Below are positions 1-10,745 of a stretch of DNA of 64,000 bases, in pieces. The stretch lies in contig JBCNJP010000010.1 in assembly GCA_039602395.1 (NCBI GenBank), forward strand, positions 37,494,895-37,558,894. Reading direction: 5' to 3'. The translations under genes were made by a program, and so were the position numbers. This DNA comes from Deinandra increscens subsp. villosa (taxonomy: Eukaryota; Streptophyta; Magnoliopsida; Asterales; Asteraceae). The stretch's first letter is position 1; each line of letters begins with the position of its first letter. A model generated the notes under the pieces. It was given only the letters and a program-made list of their open reading frames with translations, was not told the origin of the DNA and ran no database searches.

Positions 1-2262
1 ATGGACGTTTGTGGTTCATCAAAAATATGACCATTTAAATCCACATATTTAGCAGTTTTTATCACATAGGAGTGAGTGCTCGCATTCATAGGACACTGAG
101 CAATGAGATGTCCTGGTTTACGACATGCGTAACACTTCTTGTGAAAAACATTAAGGGAACTGCTACCCAAATTTGTTTCAAAAATTTGTTTGTTATCAGA
201 AAAATTCTTTAGTTTTCTACTTCCGTGTTGAATAAACACATCTTGGTAACCAAAAGAATTTTCAGAACCAAATGAATCGAAGAAACCATCAGATGAGTCA
301 TACCTTGGAGTTGAACTTCGTGGAGAATAACATGAACCATTTGAAGATCCTCCAGAATAATAATGATCATTCTTTGATTTGAACACACTTTGTTTCTCTG
401 TTTTGGTTTATTCTTTTGCTCTGAAACATGTTCCTTCATCTTCTTCTATTGTGTTTGCTGAACTGAATATTCCTTATCTTCATAACCCAAGCCTTTGTGC
501 TTATAACCTGGAAGCTTTGAAGATCCACATTGAGAACTAGACACAATCTTTGCATGTGCGTCTCTAGTGAATTTAGCTTTGATGTTCTTCAGTCTATTCT
601 CAATAAGCAAAGAGTTATTAAACTCATCTTCAGGTGAAATATCAATAGACTTCTGAATCTTATCAACAATCTTTTCATCTTCCAAAAATGATGATCCAGA
701 ATCAAATTTTGGAGCTTGTCCAGCATCAAACTTCTTCTTGCAAGATTTAAACTTCTTTTTCTGTGCATGAACAGGAGTTACAAACTTAGAATAATCTTGC
801 AGTTCATCTATCACACTATCCTCACTCTTCTCTTGTTTGTAGATATAATTCAGTAATGTAGGAGAGAAAGTGCAATTTTCACTTGTTTTTGTAAGTCAAG
901 AATCTCAATTTTTAACACAGAAATCTTCACTTGAGCATCCAAAAATCTTTCTGAGTAGCAATAAATTGATCTGATAGATCACTTGTATTTGGATTTTTAT
1001 TGTCTTTTTATATCACACACTTCCAATAATTCTGCAGTAACCTTCTCCCATTTCTACTTAAAATACTCAACAACTTTTGTTAAAATTTCATTCTTATCTC
1101 GGACCAGAACATTATCATCTCGAAGCTTTGAAAGTTCTTCATGAAGACTTAAAACCCTATCAGCAACTTCAATTGCAATAGCATTTGCTTTCTCACATTT
1201 CTACTGAACAGGATAACTTTTTGCAAATAAATTTTCGAAATCTTGAACAGCATCAAGATGTTCAGCCTTTTCTTTTTTATATTCTTTAGCCAACGCATCC
1301 TTTTCCTTTACCAACTTAGCATTGACTTTTTCTAAATCAGCATATCGTTGTTGTGAACACTCCAAATCTACTTTCACAACTTTGAGTTCTTCAGTTATTA
1401 AACTGTTACCCTTCAACAGAGATGCAAGTTTTTCGTTTGCAATAGCACAAGATTGACACTTAACACACTCTGCCTTTTGCTCTTTTGTAACAACTTCAAG
1501 AACATCTTCCATGTCACTTGTTTCAGATTCACTTGATTCAGATCCAGACTCACTCGACTCAAATTGAGCCAAAAATGCATGTTGCAATGCATCTAAGTCA
1601 GCAAAAACACCAGAATCTGCAGGATTATCTTGAATTGCAGTCAATGTAATAGGACATTCAAATTTTTCAACATATTTTGACCAGTCATATCCTTGACCAT
1701 GTTGCGAAACCAATGCATTTGGTTGTGATATTATTTGTTGAAGGCTTTGATGAAGACACATTTGAAGTTGAACATTCACGAGCAAAAAGTCCAATCTTGG
1801 AACATTTGAAACATCTAACTTTTGACTTATCCAATCCAAGTTTCCCTCCTGAATGAAATATTTCTTACCATGCTTCTTCATGAATCTCCTACCTCTTTCA
1901 ACAATCATAGCAAACAACTGCCAATACAAATCTAACTCATTTAGATGATCATCATCCAACTGATCTAAGTCGCTTGTAAACAGATCAGCTTCACCAATTT
2001 TGCCAAAAATTAATCCACTAGAAGATGATATGAAAGCAGATAGCAGTGAAGCTAAATCTTCAGATGCATTGGCAGAAAATGTAGTCTTAGGTGATTGATT
2101 TGGAATTGTAAAATTACACCCTAGAGAATAACTATAATTCTTAGATTTTCCAGTAAGAAAAGCAGTAGTAGGACCTTCACTGAAAATGCTTGTTTTTTTA
2201 GCATTGATGGTCGAATCATTTTCACCATGATATGCGGCTGGATTTTGTACTTGTTGTGACAA
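1..2262 (-). pseudogene. Decayed Ty1/copia-type gag (UBN2-like family), partial
   Basis: Minus-strand open blocks at 2262-1201, 814-446 and 439-209 carry one protein broken by stops and frameshifts. The first block opens at a TTG with a stop three codons upstream, so it is a fragment and not a true start. It contains a stretch (QNPAAYHG...INAK...PTTAF) that matches element E at 56540-56650 almost word for word, followed by an acidic Ser/Glu tract and coiled-coil-like Lys/Glu sequence. A CCHC zinc knuckle (CYACRKPGHLIAQC) lies at 134-93. Copia gags of this kind package element RNA in cytoplasmic particles, the knuckle contacting RNA. No protease, integrase or RT is seen, but the element runs off the window at position 1. 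Family assignment is by resemblance and by the match to E. Confidence 0.7.
93..134 (-). other. CCHC zinc knuckle of copia gag
   Basis: The minus-strand reading gives C-x2-C-x4-H-x4-C (CYACRKPGHLIAQC). This is the canonical retroviral/retrotransposon nucleocapsid spacing and the strongest single motif in the left-edge gag remnant. Confidence 0.85.
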
Positions 2263-3489
2263 TCCGACTTTTCAGGTCACTTTCTAGCATTAACTGAACG
2301 TAAAACGTATTAAATGTTGTGTGAACATTCATATGTTGACTTGTTGACTTTAGCAAATTAGGGTTTTGTGTGATCAATCACTACGAGCATGCACGAAAAG
2401 TTTAAACGATTGAAATTCTATGATTTTATGTGGATTAAATACTTATGTATATAATATGATTTTATGAGATTTACGATTTTATGTAATTAAAGGGTTTTAA
2501 TTACAAACTATTTATATAGTTATATGTGACTTAAATATATAAGTTATGAGTTTTAAATCTCTATGTTATGATTTTAAAGGATTTAATTACAACTCACAAA
2601 TTTATGCACTCTAAATATATAAGTTATAGATCTAAAATCTATGATTTTATGTGGATATAAACGAGATTTATATATTTTTATAAACGTGATACGATCTATA
2701 TATTTTGACGTCCTTCGTATATTTATTGTTAAAAAAAACATTTTATGTTAACTTCGTTAAAGCCGTTAGGCTGTTATAAAATTTCGAGGGGTTATATTGT
2801 CATTTCTTAGACCTTTTTATGCCTAGCAAAAACTGTAAGGACTGGTCCTGTCATTTCCAAAACTCAAGATCATCCTTGTAACTTCTGGAGGGACTAAAAG
2901 TGTTAATTGATGAAACTTGATTTTAATTATCATTAACACAAAATTGAAAACGAATTCACGACCGAACATCGGTTTCGACCGATTCAATTCAATCGTCGGT
3001 TTCTTTTCTTGGCAATCAATTGGGATTCAATGATAAGAGAATACATAGCAATCATCAGTACTCTCACAACCTCTTCCTGTTTCTCTCTCGCTCTCTCTCG
3101 TTCTCTGTTTTACCGGCGAAGAAAAACCCACCGCAAAACACCACCGAACCACCACATTTGGTCGCTGTTAATCACCGTTCTACACATTTCTGTGATCGCG
3201 AACCTCCTACGAGCACCCCGGTGTAAGCAGAAGTTCAAACCGCGACCGCACTCGGTGTTCGGGTTCAAGTTTCGGAACAAATTTCGGTGTCAAAACCTTG
3301 TGTTCTCGCATCTCCGACTCAAGGTAACTACTCCCCTGTGTTAATCGCACACTTTTATGAGTTTATTTGTGTTTTTGCGATTTTCCGGTGACCGGAATAA
3401 AACTCCGGCCACCGGAGTTCTTGAGGAAGAAGAAGACTCCGTTCCTGTACATGTTTTATATATTACATGGCGGGTTATAACACAAATGG
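2263..3489. other. AT-rich sequence without a supported gene
   Basis: 2300-2730 is AT-rich with repeated short phrases (variants of 'gattttatg' and 'atataagttat'). 2900-3340 has a CT-rich stretch that looks like a transcribed leader (TCTCTCTCGCTCTC at about 3090). A short frame at 3009-3344 shows no recognisable domain and overlaps another open frame, so I do not call a gene. This may be part of an LTR or an old leader exon ending near the GTAAC at 3325, but nothing decides it. Confidence 0.4.
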
Positions 3490-3560
3490 GTCGGATGGCC
3501 GGGTGGTTAGGGTGCTACGTTGTAACGAAGGGACGCGGGTTCAAAACCCGTCCCCTACCA
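3490..3560 (+). repeat. tRNA-like unit (tRNA-Thr-like, SINE or tRNA pseudogene)
   Basis: An A box-like TGGCCGGGTGG (3496-3506) and a B box-like GGTTCAAAACC (3538-3548) stand about 31 bp apart, the spacing of an internal Pol III promoter. The T arm pairs (CGGG loop CCCG with a 7-nt loop). The middle (GTTGTAAC) resembles an anticodon arm with TGT, as in tRNA-Thr. The acceptor stem does not pair well, so this is more likely a tRNA-derived SINE head or a decayed tRNA than a working tRNA. Confidence 0.5.
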
Positions 3561-3653
3561 TTTCTCTATCTTTTTCTTCTTTCCTGTCATCCCTGGTAAC
3601 TGCCCCTACTAGTTAAAACAATTGCCGGCCAGATATTGGCATGATTGGAAGAC

Positions 3654-3739
3654 TGCCCCAGCGGTTATGACTCTGGATCGGTGAAGGAGAGGTCGCGGGT
3701 TCGACACCTGCAACCTCCCTCTTGTGCTGTTTTTTTTTT
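3654..3739 (+). repeat. Second tRNA-like unit ending in T10 (SINE-like)
   Basis: An A box-like TGCCCCAGCGG (3654-3664) and a B box-like GGTTCGACACC (3698-3708) lie 33 bp apart. They are followed by a run of ten T at 3730-3739. A tRNA-type head with a T tail is the layout of plant tRNA-derived SINEs, and a T run would also end Pol III transcription. It lies less than 100 bp after another tRNA-like unit, so the two may be one dimeric element. No target duplication was identified. Confidence 0.5.
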
Positions 3740-4282
3740 AGGCTGTGAATTTGACATTGTCTGAATTAAAGACTCATTCAAAACGATTTCTAGTGATACT
3801 AAAAACCCGTAAAAATGTAGTTTGACTAGTAAACTCGTAAAGTTTGACGCTTTGTACTAAAACATAGTCTTCTTAACATAATTCATATATAATTATATAA
3901 AAACTATGGTTCCCTCATAAAAAGAAAAATATAAGTATATATGTATTTTGAGTCGATTAATGTATAAATTTATATTGTTGGATTTTATTTAATCGAATGG
4001 ATGGGTTGTTCGAACTCTTAAATACATGTACCTTGTTTTCTAAATCCGTTAATAACGCCACCTGAACGTTTAGAAATATATATATATATTATTTATTTAT
4101 TTATTGTTTCTTTTTATGAAAGATTTAAACTTAGAATATATATATTAATGATATATATTGTATTTTCTCGTACTAATTCGATAATCGCTCGGATTTGGCA
4201 CACGTGCCATCCTCGACTTATTCCGAACTTCACGATCCTTCGTTTTTATCGTTTACGTTAGACTTGGTAGTTTATAGAACAC

Positions 4283-4782
4283 NNNNNNNNNNNNNNNNNN
4301 NNNNNNNNNNNNNNNNNNNNNNNNNNNNNNNNNNNNNNNNNNNNNNNNNNNNNNNNNNNNNNNNNNNNNNNNNNNNNNNNNNNNNNNNNNNNNNNNNNNN
4401 NNNNNNNNNNNNNNNNNNNNNNNNNNNNNNNNNNNNNNNNNNNNNNNNNNNNNNNNNNNNNNNNNNNNNNNNNNNNNNNNNNNNNNNNNNNNNNNNNNNN
4501 NNNNNNNNNNNNNNNNNNNNNNNNNNNNNNNNNNNNNNNNNNNNNNNNNNNNNNNNNNNNNNNNNNNNNNNNNNNNNNNNNNNNNNNNNNNNNNNNNNNN
4601 NNNNNNNNNNNNNNNNNNNNNNNNNNNNNNNNNNNNNNNNNNNNNNNNNNNNNNNNNNNNNNNNNNNNNNNNNNNNNNNNNNNNNNNNNNNNNNNNNNNN
4701 NNNNNNNNNNNNNNNNNNNNNNNNNNNNNNNNNNNNNNNNNNNNNNNNNNNNNNNNNNNNNNNNNNNNNNNNNNNNNNNNNN
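4283..4782. other. Assembly gap (500 N)
   Basis: Exactly 500 undetermined bases, the usual placeholder of scaffolding. Open frames drawn across it have no meaning. Confidence 0.99.
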
Positions 4783-5140
4783 GCGGCACAACAAAGTACA
4801 ACGCGGTATTTGTTTATTTGTTCGCTTGTTATGGCGGCACGACAATTTACATCGCGGTATTCGTTTTTTTAGCTTGTTCCAAAACGATTCAAAATAAATT
4901 CCTTACTAAAATCTATTTTCTTCGCCGTAGTTTATATTGCGTTGTTTATCATTTCTTCGCTTGTTATGGCGGTGCAAAAACGGTTTAAAGCACGTTATTT
5001 GTCTTTTGTTAGCGCGTTTAATGATGACGACAATTTACCACGTGATATTCATTTATGTTAGCGCGATGCGACATGACGATAATTTATAATGCATAGTTTT
5101 TGTTAACGCGATGCAACATAACAACAATTTATAATGCGCT
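4783..5140 (+). repeat. Degenerate tandem repeat beside the gap
   Basis: A phrase of the form GCGGCACGACAATTTACA..GCGGTATT..GTTATG recurs at about 4783, 4831, 4970, 5020-5045, 5060-5095 and 5105-5140 with growing divergence (for example GCGATGCGACATGACGATAATTTATAATGC). Units are about 45-60 bp. It directly borders the N run, so the array probably extends into it and may be why assembly failed there. Confidence 0.5.
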
Positions 5141-6544
5141 GTGAATGGGTGACTAATATTATGTTATTCAAACGTTTGACCTGTAAAAAGATGAGGAAAA
5201 CAAACATGCATGTTAGGTAGATAAAAAGTCATTCTAATTATAAATTCAATTTTTTTTATTGAAACTTATGCATCGTTTTAACATATCTCAATTAATTCTA
5301 ATAATTCAAAATAGTGTATGCTAAACTTTGTTTAAAGTAACACATAAATTAAAAAGTATCACTCCCATTGGTCAAAGCACGTCTTCTTTGTCTTATTTTG
5401 TAAATTCGTATGCCGTAAGATATGCAACCTTTAGACATGCTTTATAAATTTGAATGCCATCATTTTCTGCAAATCATAAAGAGGGTTACTTATGAAAAAT
5501 ACAACCTTGTCTGCTAATGTGGTTCCCATCACGTCAACACCATAAAGTTTTGCATTTGATGTTTGTATTAACCATATTGATCAAGAACTATTTGACATGA
5601 ACGAATCAACTTTACTAATCTGATATGAAAAAATGATAAGAAAAGAACATTTTGTAACATTTCCAGGTTGTTATTGATATATTTTTAGAGATGTATATTG
5701 AAGCAGCTACATGTTCATAATCTGAAGAAATTGAAGCAGTTACATGTTCATAATCTGAAGAAAAAAAAAGGTAACATGGAGCTTACTTCATTAAAGACGT
5801 GCCAGACTGTTAAATTTGCAAAAATGTTGCCAGCTTAAAAACTCCATTTCTTCCATATTTTTATCGAGTCCTAAATATGCACACTCACTGCATCACATAA
5901 CTAAAAGAAATGGCTAATTAACTAACCTAGTGATCAGGAACTCAAAAAGACATGAATAACTAACTTTAGTTTCCCAAACCACAGTCGTCTTTATAGATCT
6001 ACAATTTTGTGTTGAATTAAACTCAATTTTAGGCATTAGGATTTGAACAACAATAGATCTACAATTTGGTGGATTAAAATTGTGAACTATGAACTTGGAT
6101 GCATACCTGAGTAGACAACACAATGAGCATAAGTTCATCACCTCACAAAGTAGAAGATAACCTGAAATATACCATACATCCATGTACGTGTTGCAATGAA
6201 CAACATCACAATTAAGTAACACGGATATCAATGATTACTATTGTACTTAAAAAAAATTTTAGTGAGAAGACATACAGATACCTGATCACTATATAACATG
6301 ATTGTATACTTATAGTGGAGTCAAAGTACCCTTCATTATTTGAGTAACCAATTGCCTAAAGCATCGCCCTGAAAGAAAGTTTTGTATGATGTATCATATC
6401 TGAAAGTAAAGTAACTAAAAGATTAAATGTAAACTCACATGTATATCTACAAATAGATAACAAAGTTCAGGTTGTTTCGTGTAGGGCTTCCATCTTTTAA
6501 CGACACTCATTTGAAGTGGTTGTGTTGGTTCATCATGCTTTATT
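5141..6544. other. AT-rich sequence, no supported gene
   Basis: I see no long frame with recognisable content. A perfect 27-bp direct repeat ('gaagcagttacatgttcataatctgaa' type, about 5700 and 5730) is the only local structure. It lies downstream of the candidate micro-exon gene on the minus strand and could be its 3' flank. Confidence 0.3.
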
Positions 6545-9353
6545 TCAAAGATTATTTTTGAAGACATATTTCTCGATGTATCCTGTTACACATAAAGGTT
6601 TAAGCTAAAATTATAATTGAAAATAGCAACCATTATACATATATAAGAGACTTATAGTACAAAGCTGCCAAATTCGAAGAGAAAGTACTATTGTGTTCTT
6701 AATTTTTTATTTCTGTTGTACTTAATCAGATAAATTTGCAGATTTAATATATTTTTAACAACTAACATAAGCATCTAACTCAAAAAGAAAAAGTTGAAAG
6801 TAAAAAACATACATTAATAGACTTTCTGTTTACAGATAACATAAACTTTAAAGGTAGAAGAACATACATATAAATCATAACCTAACTATGTAACTGTGGT
6901 TTGAAGACAGAATACAAAATATCTATTTAAACTACTTTAGAATGAAATATCTAATTTTCATTAAAAATCTTGATTCAATGTTAGAAAAACAATGGAAAAC
7001 AGGTGTCTAAAAGGTTAAAACAAACAAACCTAAATAATTAATGACCTGCATTACACGTAAAGAGCAACCAGGACCCATCTTCACTAAGAAATTCTATTTC
7101 AATTCAACTCCTAACTGTACAGTTATAGTACTCGAAAGTTGTAAAATTGAAATGTTATATAAGCTGTCAATAATAATAAACTGCAGATATTATTTTCTGC
7201 AGTTATAAATGGTATCGAATGAGCTTAAGAATAGTGAAATGTTTGTAGTTATAGTTGTTTCTTGATTCGAAATAAATTAGTTGTGTTCCTGTAAACACCA
7301 CAAAAGTAGTTACCACTTTGACCAACAAATTGATAGAGGTACAATTGAAGAAAAGAGTAATATCAACAAATTGATTTATTGATCCAAATTTGCTAAAAAC
7401 ATACCCATTTGACCCGTTTGATAAAATATGGTTGTTTTCTCTATTTTATAAAACTTGCTCATTTGACACTTTAATAAAGGTTTCATGTTGCCAGTAGTTA
7501 CCACTTTGACTAAATAATGATTTGAAAGAGAGCTATTTCAAAGTGTATAGAACCTTGTTAGAAAACTTAATCACAACTTATGTTACTTTTTGTTTATTTT
7601 AGGGATTAAGGCACACTTTTTTAGATATAATAAATGAAATTATGACTTAGTTTAACCTACTGTACCTCATTTTCATGTTGTTGAAGTTTTGGTCTCTGTT
7701 TAGAGGTGTATCTCCAGCAGTCTTCGCCTTCTGTACATATTCACCAATAGACTTCAATCCAAGAAAATGTATAATTGCATCAAACCTGCATTAACATTCT
7801 AATTCAATCCGTATTCGCACTTGTTTATAAGCATTATAAATCCAGTTTTGAAAAATTAAGCAACAAAAGAGGAAAAAAGCTTCTTTAATTCAGGCTTGTC
7901 CCTGATGTCCATCTTAAGTATATATAGGCTCCTTTTGCTCAGGAGGGTTCGGCCTTAAGCTTGAAGCTGTTTTAGGAACATGTTTTTGGGACAACAGTTG
8001 GGTTTGTTGACCTCACACCAACACCGACTTTGATAACGGATTTACAGGTGGTCTTGAGGGGATGTCCGAACCCTCCTGAGCAAAAGGAGCCTATATATAC
8101 TTAAGAAAAACATAATCTTAATTTCTATATATTCAAGTAAAAACAATGCAATATCTCATCATTGATAAAAATGATGTGATAAAAACTTGTGTAAGAAATA
8201 AAGAAATGCATGAAAAGGTATAACCAAAAACCAATATTGATATCCAAAATCCATATTCTATGTTCTTTTATGGCAGGTTTCATTACATCATATATAAAGA
8301 AAAATGTCATATATTTCAAGTTAAGAGCTTAAAGGATAGGAGAAAGAAACTATCCAAATATATGGGTAGCCAAAGATGATACAGTTTTAATAAAAAAAAA
8401 TTAAGGACATGAGCTTTCTTAAGGCTGCATACAAACATCAGACCGAAACATTAATAGGTTACAGCCTTACACGTATAATGTATGACAGCAAAAAACCACC
8501 ACATATTTGGTGAAGTTAATTGAAGATATATAAAAAAAGGGGTTAAGTTTTTATTTGTGCAGAATTTGGTATATAAACATAAGTAAGTTGGCTTATAGTT
8601 AGAAATATAGGCAAAAAACAAAAACATGTAGGTCAGTTTTACACTATAACAAATAAACAAATTCACCGGATGACAATATGCTTATAAAAATCTAGTATCA
8701 CGAGCAATAGCCTGCTCACAACACAAAAATAAAGTAGTTAAATATTAGGTAAAGTAACTAAAACCACTTTATTTGACCATCAGGCCTCACATAGAGGACT
8801 TTTCAGAGCAGTAAATATGTAAACTGATCTACACTAAGCATGAACCAGCATATATGTGAACCTTAGGTCAAAAACAAATAAAATATCCAAAATTCAAGAA
8901 TCACTATGGATAACATTTTCTTCAATATTTAAGAGATGTTTCACTTCAAACTATAAGCATCAGATGCAATAAAACCTATAATACCAACACATTTGCATCA
9001 GATGCTATAAAACCTATAATGTTGTAATTTGATGATAATGAAACACTGATTCCCAAGAGAGTAATTCTACAGTAATGACAACAAAATTAGCTAGTTATTG
9101 CAGAAATTATAAAAAAAGGTAAATCTGTAACAAACGTCCTAATATAACCAAGGAAGAAAATTTTTGTATTAGAAAAACAAGTACCTTGACAACAACCTCA
9201 AATCAGACCTACAAAACCATCAATGAAGAGGGAGACCAAGCTAGGCACATAAAAAACAATCAAATGTTAGTAGGAAACAAACCAATTCATATAATGAAAC
9301 CAATATTCATAAAATTAAAAATACAACTACCTATGCACAGGCTCAAGAAACAC
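6545..9353 (-). CDS. Candidate spliced gene or gene remnant of very small exons; product unrecognised
   Basis: Five minus-strand pieces with AG...GT borders join in phase: 9353-9331 (23 nt), 9208-9185 (24 nt), 7785-7666 (120 nt), 7083-7046 (38 nt) and 6582-6545 (ending TGA). Phases run 0-2, 2-2, 2-2, 2-1, 1-stop. The 120-nt piece reads FDAIIHFLGLKSIGEYV... with no stop; the last two read EDGSWLLFTCNAG and YIEKYVFKNNL. No start codon or first exon is fixed. A leader-like exon with donor GAG|GTATG lies upstream (9687 or its duplicate at 9617), but its phase does not fit. I do not recognise the protein. The consistent phase argues for a real gene or a recent remnant; chance is still possible. 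A competing frame through 7078-7046, 6582-6439 and 6368-6336 is also open. Confidence 0.35.
7913..8105. mobile_element. 193-bp foldback/MITE-like element with perfect 40-bp inverted arms
   Basis: Positions 7913-7952 and 8066-8105 are exact inverted copies of each other over 40 bp. The outer ends are CTTAAG (palindromic) and the arms contain GGCTCCTTTTGCTCAGGAGG. The spacer is 113 bp with no ORF. Because CTTAAG is its own reverse complement, it may be a duplicated target site (TTAA or CTTAAG) or simply part of the arms. The element would sit in an intron of the candidate gene at 6545-9353. A non-autonomous DNA transposon is the natural reading; the superfamily is not decided. Confidence 0.65.
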
Positions 9354-9569
9354 CTGCAATAACAACCAAACTATAGAAATAAAGAAAAAAAAAGGTTAGC
9401 TTTCAACAGGAATCTGCCTTTAGACACAAAATTTGCACAAAATTTAAACGGAAAAAAGAATAGTCAACAACCTAAATCAATATGCATAAAGAGATCGGTA
9501 TTCTAATGATCAACAACTGATAGGTACAAAAACAATATAACACAGAGAGATGAAGACATCAAAAGAATC

Positions 9570-10420
9570 GAAATCAAAGAACCAACAAAGAAACAGGAGA
9601 CAAATCATACCTCAAATTCTCAATAACATAATAAATCAAAACGAAGCTTGAATCAGATTTAAAACATAAATCATACCTCAAATTCTCAACGATTATTTGC
9701 AGATGTAATGGAGAGCGAGGAGTGTGGTTATAGATAGAGGCTTTGAATTGAAAATTTGAATCGGGCGCTATTTTCATAAGCGTGCGTCTGTGTGTCTGCA
9801 ACTTTATGTGGCGTTTTTTCAAGATTAGGGTTGGGTAGGCTTTGAAGATGAAAAGCAAATTGAGACTTACTCAAAGTGGAGATACTCTGCTGAAAATCAT
9901 TGTACGCATCTGATGAAAAAGAAATGGAACAATGGATGTCTGATTTGAGGGCACGTCAAAAGGGATGGAAGACTGTCTGGTCTGCGATGAATACTAATGG
10001 AGAAGATGAGGGAAACGGTTGTCTGATCTGAGGGTGCGAGGAAAGGGATGTGAAGTCACCCTCAAAATGGTGATTCAGTCTGCTTCATCTGCATCGTCTG
10101 CTTCTCCTGCAACTTCGAGACACGGAGATGTATTCTGCATTTTGCCGTCGATTCCAATTACTCGATGGCTAAATGAGAGATTAGGGTTTCTTTACTTTTG
10201 AAAGATAAAAAGCTAAGTGCAGACTATCTCAAAGAAGAGATTGCGTGAATTGTATTTCTGATTGATCTGAAAAGCATCTCTGCATTTTTCGAAAAGCATC
10301 TGAAAAGAGAAGAGGGCTTGTCTTTCTCCTTGAATTTTTCGAAAAGCATATGGAAAGCATCTCTGCTAAGCCCTTTCGAGCTTTAAAGGTTGTACATCCT
10401 GCTAAGCCATTTGTACCCGT
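9570..10420 (-). promoter_or_regulatory. Possible 5' leader/promoter region of a minus-strand transcript
   Basis: Read on the minus strand, about 10200-10130 contains AAGAAACCCTAATCTCTC, the telo-box-like motif common in plant 5' leaders, followed by an ATG with a 20-codon open frame. Around 9850-9600 the sequence has a CT-rich leader look and a splice donor GAATTTGAG|GTATG that is present twice (about 9687 and 9617) through a local duplication. This would be the 5' end of the chain at 9353-6545, but the connection is inference. Confidence 0.3.
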
Positions 10421-10544
10421 CTTAAATTTAAGACGCCTAAATTACGAAAATGCCATTTTAATCAATATGTATTATATAGTAGTATAGATATATATATATA
10501 TATAATTATATATATGAAATATATAAAACATATATATTTGTATC

Positions 10545-10745
10545 TTATTCGAACTATTCGAATCGAATCGAATTTGGAAAATCAAATTCGAATTCGATTC
10601 GAATTCGATTCGAATTCGACCTAATTAATCGAATCGAATTAGGATTCGATTCGAATAAATCGAATAAGGAATTCGAATTTCTTATTCGAATTCGAATCGA
10701 GTCGAATTTCGAATTATTCGAACTTGATTCGAATAATGAACACCC
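10545..10745. repeat. TTCGAA/GAATTC-rich low-complexity tract ending in a hAT-like terminus
   Basis: About 200 bp built from overlapping ATTCGAATTCGA phrases, nearly all self-complementary. It ends in TGAACACCCCTAG; read from the other strand this is CTAGGGGTGTTCA, which resembles hAT-type terminal repeats (CAGGGGTG...). No matching left terminus was found, so it may be a truncated non-autonomous hAT element. Confidence 0.45.

Noticed and set aside
3009..3344. 111-codon frame after a CT-rich leader
   Set aside because: No domain, and an equally plausible overlapping frame exists. Looks like leader or LTR sequence.
4195..4872. Open frames spanning 4253-4872 on both strands
   Set aside because: They are open only because they cross 500 N.
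6336..7078. Alternative frame through 7078-7046, 6582-6439 and 6368-6336, with a phrase (VVKRWKPYT...CYLFVDIHG) loosely like the OB-folds of plant replication protein A
   Set aside because: The resemblance is weak and it competes with the in-phase five-exon chain using the same splice sites. I could not choose it over the other frame and would not name it RPA.
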